Source: Bigelowiella natans CCMP2755 | Taxonomy: Eukaryota; Cercozoa; Chlorarachniophyceae | Reading direction: 5' to 3' | Length of the DNA stretch: 27,500 nt | Assembly (NCBI GenBank): GCA_000320545.1 | Contig: ADNK01000133.1 | Location: forward strand, 1 to 27,500 | Part shown: positions 20,368-27,500 of the stretch, piece after piece | How positions within the stretch are numbered: position 1 is the first letter of the stretch | Layout: every line of letters begins with the position of its first letter | Program-made: the position numbers and the translations under genes | Notes under the pieces: generated by a model | The model's input: only the letters and a program-made list of their open reading frames with translations | Databases searched by the model: none | What the model was told of the DNA's origin: nothing

Positions 20368-20438
20368 TCCGCGTCGGAGAATCGAACTCCGATCTCCTGC
20401 GTGACAGGCAGGAATACTAACCATTGTACTAACGCGGA
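20368..20438 (-). tRNA. tRNA-Asp (anticodon GTC)
   Basis: 71-nt gene without intron. The acceptor arm pairs TCCGCGT with ACGCGGA. The anticodon stem CCTGC/GCAGG encloses a loop with GTC. The A box (TTAGTACAATGGTTAGTA) and the B box (GTTCGATTC) are intact. As usual for nuclear genes, CCA is not encoded. Confidence 0.97.
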
Positions 20439-20700
20439 CAGGTTTTTGATGGAGACACGTAAATGTAAATCTAACTAACATCTATATTCTGACAGATAAA
20501 TGCCAGCATTCTCAAAATTTATTGGCAATTTTTCATTTTCAACACTAACACGGATCTTCTTCGACGTTACAGTGAAAGCTTATTCCATGATTCCCAGGCG
20601 TTTCAGCAAGTGACACGGATTTTTCTCATTTTATTAATTTTCATCTGTACTACCCAGCAGCAATCATTACGCTGCCCCCTCCAAACATCAGAACCTCGCA

Positions 20701-21086
20701 ATGTCGTCGAGTGGTAATGTTCCGCCTCGTTTTGAGTTCTGCCAGACAGACATAGTATCGAAATCGCCACCTGGATTTCCAGCCAAGCCACCTCTTTCAG
20801 AAACGACCAGAGAATCTACTGCTGAGAAAAAACTGCGGGAGAACGCTCTTAAAAGAGCATCGTCTGGTATCAGAGCTGTTGTGTTTGCAGAGCGAGCGTT
20901 AAGTTCACCCTCTCGGTATAATTGGTGTTCTTACAGGCAACCAAAGAAAAGGAATTTCTGATATGCCAACAGGCAAGGTGGAGTTTACGACCGAGAAACT
21001 TCTCGACGGAGTGAACGGAGCCCAAAAGATTCGTGATTCCAAGAACCAAGCCTATGTTTTCAAGTGATGTTAAAGATATATATATT

Positions 21087-21140
<54 letters not shown>

Positions 21141-21685
21141 ATTTGATTATTTTCACTTACGTGATACAAAGAGCGATCGATAATGAGCAGAAAGACTCGG
21201 ACGGAAAATCAGAACTCGCTCCCATGAGAGAGGGATTAGAGTTTGGGCAGACTGTCCGGAACGAGGTCGGAGTTTTTCTCCTGCATAAGGTTCAGAATTT
21301 TGAAAAACGAACACCAGATAACTCGTCGGAATGTCACTAATACGGAAATAAAAAGGCACTCTTGCATACATGCTCAGAACTTTGTCCCGAAAACGGAAAT
21401 TGTTATTGGAAAAGAGAAGGGTGCGGCATCGCAGGGCAAAATCGGCACGATACAGAAGTTTATAGAAAATGACGGGCCAGCTGATGACTATGGTTTCATT
21501 ATTTTTGCATAATTTCTAAGAGTGGGTAAGAGTAAACGATTCCTTATCTCTGCTACATAGGGGAAGCCAAATTTTCTGTGGAAAGTGTCCATCAGCTGGG
21601 GTGGGTGCTAACTTTCACATCATTCCTCCCTTAAATAATACAATATCATGAACATAGAGCATGAGGCACTCGTGTATATTCCTAA

Positions 21686-21727
<42 letters not shown>

Positions 21728-23058
21728 AATCAGGATTTTGGATATTCGCGTCTGTAACCTTGATCGGCATTTTGGAAATATCCTGGTGAAGAAGACTCTC
21801 GGAGAGAGCGAATATCAATTGATTCCAATTGATCATGGTTACTCATTTCCGGACTTCCGAAAGGTCCAGAGTTTTTGTAAATCTTGTAGACACACACTAA
21901 GCGGATTTACCCCCTAGTTGAAGGACGTTTGCTTTGAATGGATCAACTGGAAGGCAGCTCAGAAACCATTCTCAGAAAGTACTCGGAAATACATAGCTTC
22001 CCTGGATGCTATCGAGGACGCGACGACTGTGAAAAAGGAGGCACAGCTGAGTCAGCCGTCCGTGATAACGCTAATCCTCTCCACATATCTACTTCAGGTG
22101 TTCTTTTCTAATACTTACAAAATAAATCTTTCCCAAGAATATGATTTTGATCGGCCTTTTATATCAGTATTGTTCTAAATGTGGACTTACGCTTCAAGAA
22201 ATTGCCACACTCGTGCAGAGATACCGCACACGCTACGACGCAGATAAGAACGATTCGCCTTCTTGCTTAGAACGATTGATTGCTTCATCGCAAGAGCAAT
22301 TTAGACCAGGAAGAAACAACGATGAAAATCAGGAGCAACCGGGGACAAATCCGGAAGACCTGCGGTGGAATAGGAACTTGATGGAGCTTCTCAAAACTTA
22401 CAAGAATCAACTCTCGACGAAGCTCTCGAACATTGTACTCGAGGTTCTGATGGAGGTAGATGTTTCGCCCCCCCCCCCCTCCCTTCACCTCTCGCTCATT
22501 TTTTCATCTTCAAGATTATGACTATCTTTGCAATTCAGCATCAAGGAGATGTTGAAAATATTCAGCCAACTCTGACTTACACATTAGATGTTGTAATTAC
22601 GTGCGTGAATGTATGCACGCAAAACACTTGTCCTAACTGCATAACCGATATGCTACAATCCAGTACTGTGCTACGAGGAAGCTTACCCTTGACGCGGTTG
22701 CTCTCGGATATCCTCATCCGATTGAAAGTTCACAGAAGAAGAAGCTCGAAACAACACTGGCTTTAGTGCGCGACTGCAGTTGTGTGACAACTTTACATAG
22801 TTATAGGAAACATCTCAAAGATTTCCCCCCTCCAAAAGTTGAAAATAAGGCAAAGGAAGGCGAACCACCGCGCGGAGAAATTGGAGGGTTCATGAGCAGA
22901 TTAAAATTGCTCCTGAGCATACACACAAAACTAACCCTAGCCCAAAAGTAGATTCTTTGTTTGAGCGATTCCATCAGGATGATATTCCCACAAAGATGGC
23001 AACAGAGATGTACTCATACTTTTGGAGAGACATACTTCGTTATATATCAGACCTGTAA
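20701..23058 (+). CDS. Phosphatidylinositol 4-kinase gamma-like (PI3/PI4-kinase family)
   Basis: Exons 20701-20866, 20937-21063, 21172-21289, 21378-21492, 21561-21600, 21734-21863, 21918-22097, 22168-22455, then about 22539-22592 (start could be 22515), 22664-22887 and 22941-23058 join in phase to about 519 residues. Motifs match the plant/protist PI4K-gamma branch: YVFK (Lys98, ATP-binding lysine), RNEVGVFLLHK, KIGTIQKF, the catalytic loop LDIRVCNLDRHFGN (Asp199), the metal-binding IDHGYSFPD (Asp222), FEWINWKAAQKPFS, and GLTLQEIATLVQRY. Members phosphorylate phosphoinositides, though some plant relatives act as protein kinases. No N-terminal ubiquitin-like domain is encoded. A C-terminal part of about 200 residues follows the kinase fold and is unrecognised. 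Two introns hold TA repeats; the last has a CTAAC branch-like motif. Exon 9 is the weakest part of the model. Confidence 0.9.
21091..21133. repeat. (TA)n microsatellite in kinase intron
   Basis: TA tract in intron 21064-21171. Degenerate TA words begin about 12 nt after the donor. Confidence 0.95.
21689..21724. repeat. (AT)n microsatellite in kinase intron
   Basis: AT tract in intron 21601-21733, ending only 9 nt before the acceptor AG. Confidence 0.95.
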
Positions 23059-23166
23059 AACAATGAAGCATGCGAGAAGAAACAACTAAACACGCTTGCG
23101 TTTACACAGATGCTATCAATAGACTAGCAGCCGACGCTAGCTACATCATTTAGATGGGTTACCCAT

Positions 23167-23401
23167 GAGACGGATACAACGAACACATCCAATTTTTTCA
23201 TTTGTCATCCCAATGTAGCTGTGCAAAACTGTTACCTATACCTTCATAAACATCAGTTTTGCAGCTGCTGGAGAAGAGTTGTGTGGGACCCACAGGGTCC
23301 CATGTGTGTGTGTGGGTCTGTATAGACATGTGAGACGGATGTAATGAAACGTTTAAATTTTTTCAATTTATATAAATTGTCATCCTAATGTATCTGTGCA
23401 A
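23167..23401. repeat. Diverged direct repeat pair (about 60-70 bp each)
   Basis: 23167-23226 and 23332-23401 share GAGACGGAT, a T-rich centre, TTGTCATCC and AATGTA followed by CTGTGCAA, with small gaps. Spacing is 165 bp. They could be ends of a small decayed element or a local duplication. Confidence 0.6.
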
Positions 23402-23452
23402 TGCAGCGCGACATGTGCATCGACCAGTCTTCACATGTGCCTCCAAGCTCAT

Positions 23453-23492
23453 GTGCACCACAAATCAGCGTGCACCACAAATCAGCGTGCAC
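23453..23492. repeat. 17-bp tandem repeat, 2.3 copies
   Basis: The unit GTGCACCACAAATCAGC occurs at 23453 and 23470, with a partial third copy at 23487. Confidence 0.9.
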
Positions 23493-24596
23493 ATGAACAC
23501 ACCACACATGCAACATGCTAGCATGCATGCCTGACAAAGCGCGCATCAGACCCTGCTAGCCTGCAATGTATAAATGATGCGAACATTGATAATCAAAATT
23601 TGTGGTGCTGCGTTGCACAACGTACTGCGTGCGAATTGCATGCACTGCAGCAACACATGACAATTGTCAGCACACGTGTCGTGACTTGTTTGGCACATGT
23701 GTGGATGTAAACAACAGCGTAGCAAGAACACACATGCCTTTCTCATATATACTCACATTCACAAAAAATAGCACACGTGTTTTGCGCGTGCGTGCGTGTG
23801 CGTGCACCACACATGGGAACTATCATATAGCTATTTGCGGCGGAGTCTATAAGTCCTATGCAATTGCGGCCATGTTGCAAGGCGCATGTGGCTGCTAGCT
23901 GTGCAAGTGCATGTGTGCTGTTCAGTGCGTGTGTCTAGCTGTTATTGTGCAAGTGAGCTACATCAGTGAGTTGCAACAAAAACAAATTTCGACAACGCAT
24001 GATCAAAATTTGCTCTGCCCCTTCATGAATTAGCATTTTCGCTTCTTGCGCATCACTAACAAGGTCAAAGTGGTGCGTTTGAAGTGTCAAGGGACAAACA
24101 CTACATCACTACAAGAAAAACGCTACGCTTTAGTCTTGTGAGCGGACATGCTTTCGCATCTACGTATAGCCGCAGATTTGCACAGTTACATCATTATTAG
24201 GATGGCAATTGAGTAATTTTCTATTTAATGTGCTCATGCAGTACATACCCGTCACATATTGATGCGTATCTAATAGATATCGTTTCGATGTGCTACACAG
24301 TATATGAATAGTATTGGAAATCTTGTAATATCTACTATTAGCACGCCGCAACCTCATTCCTTATATGAATCATCATCTCGACATGGTACGATAAATCACG
24401 CTCCCTACACTACTACTCGCGACTGATCAAGCGGTACAATTTCCTTCATGTGCTCATTTGCATCATTGCAGCACACTGCACTCACGAGCCATAGCTGCAA
24501 CGAACGACGCCCAGTGATACATCCAGATCGGAGGCTAGCAGTATACATCGCCATTGGGATGTTCGGTCCACCCTGGAGCTGTTGGTGTATGACACC

Positions 24597-25263
24597 TTAG
24601 GAAGAAAACGGAGTGGTTGTCGTTCCTGCTACTGGCGCTCTTCCGAGCATATCTTGTGACATCATCGCCTGGACAAGGCTCATAGTCTCATACATCTTCC
24701 AGGAGCACACATCAATGCACTTGAGAGCTCTGGGCTCAGTCTGAACGAATTAATCATTGCCGTGTTCGTAACTATCATTAACAAAATTTGATATCTGTTT
24801 GATATATTCGAAACGTCGACCTTGTTTGTTCCGAAATTTGCGAGACATTTCCGGGCACATCCTTCCTCAAGTGACTGGCGACGGTAATTCATCAGAGCTA
24901 GCAAATTAAGAATCAATTAGTATTCACCTTGTACGTTCTTCGCTGTTGCCAGTTGTATTTTTTCCAATCCCCCCATGTGATACCAGAGTTGCCCATCTGC
25001 CTCCGATCCTTATTAAGCTCCTCCTCCTCCTACATCATACGTGTGTCTATTCTTTCTGTCTATTTGTCCAGATGTGTATATGAATAATACCCGGCATCAT
25101 GCTACGGTATGCATACATATGGCTAACTAAGGCTTTTGCGTACAATGCAAATGCTATTCAATGTAAACGCTATCGTATGTGCGGCAAGCGTACGTACCAA
25201 CTGGCTGACATGAAAGAGGTGCTGACCACATACCTGCTTCATCTCCCCCTTTGCATCAGCCAT
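24597..25263 (-). CDS. Small hypothetical protein, 3 exons (91 residues)
   Basis: Not recognised. Exons 25263-25234, 25029-24928 and 24740-24597 are all phase 0, with clear sites (donors GTATGTG and GTGAAT; acceptors ATGTAG and TTCGTTCAG). The product begins MADAKGEMKQ in a good start context (ACAATGGC), then has EEEELNKDRRQMG, a tryptophan-rich GITWGDWKKYNWQQRR, and a C-terminal part with two Cys, two Trp-flanking segments and Met-rich EALSLVQ-like helix (ETMSLVQAMMSQDMLG). There is no signal peptide or membrane segment. The reading frame upstream of the ATG stays open for about 24 codons beyond a single TAG at 25314-25312, so further 5' exons are possible. The protein-like composition and phase agreement are the only support; an artefact cannot be excluded. 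Confidence 0.48.
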
Positions 25264-25655
25264 TGTACCGGCCCCAGCTCTGGTTCGGGGTTTGCGCTAC
25301 TCTAGTCGAAGAGCAGCAGACAGATAGGCAGCCGGAGTCTCCTTCTGCTTCTTCTCTTCCTCCTTGCTCACACGTATGAGTAGTCGCAGTATGAGTGGGT
25401 GGCTTACGGGGTGCACCGAAGTCTCCGACCTCGAGTGAGAATATGAGTGGTTTTTGTCGTAAGACTTCAATTTTGGCAAGTCGCAGAGATAAAAAGTCAA
25501 GTTTTACGTTGTCGCAGTTGTATGATGGCATCTTGTATCATGCCTTTTAGATCTAACACCTGAAAGTCATCATGGTTGACAACCCATACTCATAACCCCA
25601 AAACGCGAAACAAAGAGCACAGAGCAAGCACAGTGGCAGGGAATACGAGAGGGGG

Positions 25656-25727
<72 letters not shown>

Positions 25728-25739
25728 GAGAGAGGAGCA
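25264..25739. other. Divergent intergenic region before coiled-coil gene
   Basis: 476 bp between the ATG of the small gene (-) and that of the coiled-coil gene (+). The - strand holds open stretches with possible splice sites (an acceptor TTTCAG near 25565, then LDLKGMIQDAIIQLRQ; and VSKEEEKKQKETPAAYL ending in TAG at 25312). These could be exons of a longer small gene or of a separate one. The right end is the (GA)n tract. Confidence 0.45.
25658..25734. repeat. (GA)n microsatellite abutting a start codon
   Basis: About 77 bp of GA with one interruption near 25716, preceded by a G6 run. It ends 5 nt before the ATG of the coiled-coil gene and so forms its promoter or 5' leader. Confidence 0.95.
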
Positions 25740-26636
25740 ATGGAAAGAAAGCTCTCAGACAGCAGTCGTACGAAGAGGAAAAGGACGGCGGCGGCTTCAA
25801 AAATGTCACCCAACGTTGACACTGGTTCGCAAGAAGATCTGATTCTCGAGATGAAAAAGTTGAGAAGCGAGAACCACTCTCTTAGAGACTGGAATCAAGA
25901 ACTCATCACACAGAACAAAACCTTAGTAGCCCAGAATCGTAATCTTAAAGAAGAGAATCAAGTTCTCGAAAACAACAAGAGAGAGCTTAAAGCCGAGATT
26001 GACTTGCTGATGACCAAGAAGGATAAATTGACAGAGGGGCAGAAGGAAGAGAAGGGAAAAGGCCACAGCAGAAGTACGAAGACTGTGGAAGCTGCAGATG
26101 CTGCAGAATCCCAGATGTTTTACGATGAAGATGACTACTTTGATGAAGCTGTTGCTACAAAACAGCATCAGCGGTCGCCATCGCTAGTGGAAGATAGTCC
26201 CACGCCAGAGGACCACTTAAAAAATTCTCTGTTTAAGAGTGAGGATTTTGCGGAGAAAACCTATGAGGAGCTAAAACGAGACTTTGAACTCCGATTACGC
26301 GCTCCTCTTAAAGATGTCCAGTTTGGGAAAGGAGACGACATGTATCTGGATAGAACACTAACAGCTGATGATTATGACTTTGAATGGCCTCTGCGAACTC
26401 AAATCAAACCCGGACAATGCAACTCTTACTTCAACAGGCTTAAAACTGTAAAATTTGATATATATTGTGCAAAAGATAATGAAACGTTCGGCAAGGCTTG
26501 CTCTCGCTTGGGGAAAGACCCTGCATTTGCTTTTAAGCTGACGAAATTTCTGAATCCACATGCTTCAGAAATGGAAACCCCCCTCTGGCGATTCAAAAGT
26601 CGATTTTTAGCTGTCCTTTCTTTCGAGCGAATATAA
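25740..26636 (+). CDS. Coiled-coil protein of unknown function
   Basis: Single-exon frame of 298 residues, not recognised. The N-terminus is basic (TKRKRTAAASK). A long heptad coiled coil spans about residues 32-100 (ILEMKKLRSENHSL ... LKAEIDLLMTKKDKL). The spacing of Leu and Asn resembles a leucine zipper, but the canonical bZIP basic signature NxxAAxxCR is missing. An acidic linker (YDEDDYFDEA) and Ser-Pro sites (QRSPSLVEDSPTPED) follow. The C-terminal 120 residues look folded (DFELRLRAPLKDVQFGKGDD, FDIYCAKDNETFGKACSRLG). The start is the first ATG after the GA tract. The frame ends at TAA 26634-26636 but stays open for 33 more codons after it. Self-association through the coiled coil is likely; anything further would be guesswork. 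Confidence 0.75.
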   Translation: MERKLSDSSRTKRKRTAAASKMSPNVDTGSQEDLILEMKKLRSENHSLRDWNQELITQNKTLVAQNRNLKEENQVLENNKRELKAEIDLLMTKKDKLTEGQKEEKGKGHSRSTKTVEAADAAESQMFYDEDDYFDEAVATKQHQRSPSLVEDSPTPEDHLKNSLFKSEDFAEKTYEELKRDFELRLRAPLKDVQFGKGDDMYLDRTLTADDYDFEWPLRTQIKPGQCNSYFNRLKTVKFDIYCAKDNETFGKACSRLGKDPAFAFKLTKFLNPHASEMETPLWRFKSRFLAVLSFERI

Positions 26637-27500
26637 CTCAATAATCTTATTGAAAAAGAGGAACATCGCAATGATCTGATTACAATGAAAGGAATTGATA
26701 CTGTCTACAAAAAAGAATTCCAGAAGCAGCAGCCATAATACAATACCAGAAATTATAGAATTACTGTTATAGTGTGCTGTTCTGTTCATTATGTCGACTA
26801 ATTCTGATACTATGTATGACATATTTGCTAGGGCAACATGCAGCATGCACTACTCCAGCTAATTATTCTGCCTCCATTTATACATTGTTACTGTCTATAT
26901 GCACATATTTAGCGGCGGCGTTGCGCGCTCATACAGCGCGACGGCTCTGCACACGTGCATATCTGCCTCTAACGTAGCTGGCACAGACGCTGCCCGAGTC
27001 TGTCAACAGACTGCACTAGCTAGCTCTTCATGGCGGCTGATAGGCGAATGATCTCATGTTGAGCCGAAAAAAGATGATGATGCATGGTCGCGCTGTATTC
27101 CGTAACGTAGGCTGCTAGAACGTAACAGCATACTGCACATGCCGTACACGTGCACTAGCTAGATAGCCTTGCGACCAATGCTAGTGTGCTTGCCAAGCAT
27201 TGCTAGAGCGCATGTAGTTTCGCAAATAAATGATGGCGTGCTAGCGTGTCAATTACTGGCTAGCTTGCATGGCGTTTGCCCAGACTAGCTGCATGCAACT
27301 TTTCATACGCAAACACGTGTGATGCATGCCAATTATCAAATTATATGTAGTACGACCGATCCGTAGGTTTCAAATCTACCGCACGTTTGTACTTGCGCTT
27401 GCGCTACAGTATTTGATCAAGTACATGCTAAGCTCGGTGGCATCAATACACTAATACGTGATTTAGATTAATTTTACAAATCTCATTCAGCAATTCTAGA
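26637..27500. other. Downstream region: possible read-through tail, then word-biased island
   Basis: 26637-26735 continues the coiled-coil frame for 33 charged codons (LIEKEEHRNDLI, VYKKEFQKQQ) to a second TAA at 26736. From about 26840 the sequence has the CTAG/TGCA/GCATGC vocabulary of the other islands, with no gene-like frame. A GGTTTCAAATC word at 27366 resembles a tRNA B box, but no cloverleaf can be drawn. Confidence 0.6.

Larger units (their letters stand above)
23059..24596. other. Intergenic region, TGCA/CATG-rich with direct repeats
   Basis: This lies between the 3' ends of the lipid-kinase gene (+) and the proposed small gene (-). It contains a diverged direct repeat (23167-23226 and 23332-23401), a hairpin with 8-bp arms TGGGACCC/GGGTCCCA (23284-23302), a 17-bp tandem repeat (23453-23492), and an island rich in GTGCAC, GCATGC and ACATGTG (about 23400-23940). 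23950-24596 shows nothing recognisable. The open frames here follow the biased words and were not called. Confidence 0.65.

Noticed and set aside
25740-26010. bZIP transcription factor
   Set aside because: There is a zipper-like coiled coil, but the basic region lacks the invariant Asn-Arg signature.
27340-27400. Possible tRNA B box (GGTTTCAAATC)
   Set aside because: No acceptor stem, A box or anticodon arm can be formed around it.

Overview
The window is nuclear DNA of a eukaryote, probably a unicellular protist. The signs are GT-AG introns (some with a CTAAC branch-point-like motif), AATAAA-type poly(A) signals, a tRNA gene with A and B boxes and a T-run terminator, and an LTR retrotransposon. 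Most introns carry microsatellites. A stramenopile alga is a fair guess from the divergent HMG box and the plant-type PI4K-gamma kinase, but no marker here fixes the lineage. I rebuilt gene models by hand from reading frames, splice sites and intron phase. Every model adds up to a whole number of codons.

Layout: (1) 1-4251, + strand: 3' part of a 12-exon gene for a Ser/Gly-rich, single-pass membrane protein whose visible N-terminus resembles a kelch blade. (2) 4252-5315: convergent intergenic DNA. (3) 8251-5316, - strand: complete 8-exon WASH1 gene, the Arp2/3 activator of the WASH complex, with WAHD, polyproline, WH2, C and acidic parts. (4) 8252-10286: AT-rich intergenic DNA. (5) 10287-11843, + strand: two-exon HMG-box protein. 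(6) 11844-14124: intergenic DNA with word-biased, palindrome-rich sequence. (7) 14125-20340, - strand: a decayed non-LTR-like retroelement split by a 5,530-bp Ty3/gypsy element. That element has identical 326-bp LTRs and a TTCA target duplication, but its reverse transcriptase lacks the catalytic core. (8) 20438-20368, - strand: tRNA-Asp(GTC). (9) 20701-23058, + strand: about 11-exon PI4K-gamma-like lipid kinase. (10) 23059-24596: word-biased intergenic DNA with direct repeats. (11) 25263-24597, - strand: proposed 91-aa three-exon gene. (12) 25740-26636, + strand: single-exon coiled-coil protein with a (GA)n tract abutting its ATG. (13) 26637-27500: intergenic DNA.

The host genes are not an operon. 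WASH1 (branched actin on endosomes) and the lipid kinase (phosphoinositide identity of membranes) both belong to membrane trafficking, but I see no sign that they are co-regulated. The most notable system is the Ty3/gypsy element: two identical, highly structured LTRs point to very recent movement, while the body lacks the RT active site. That implies mobilisation in trans by an intact relative, or loss of the core very soon after insertion. No CRISPR array, prokaryotic operon, organellar DNA or recognisable virus was found.
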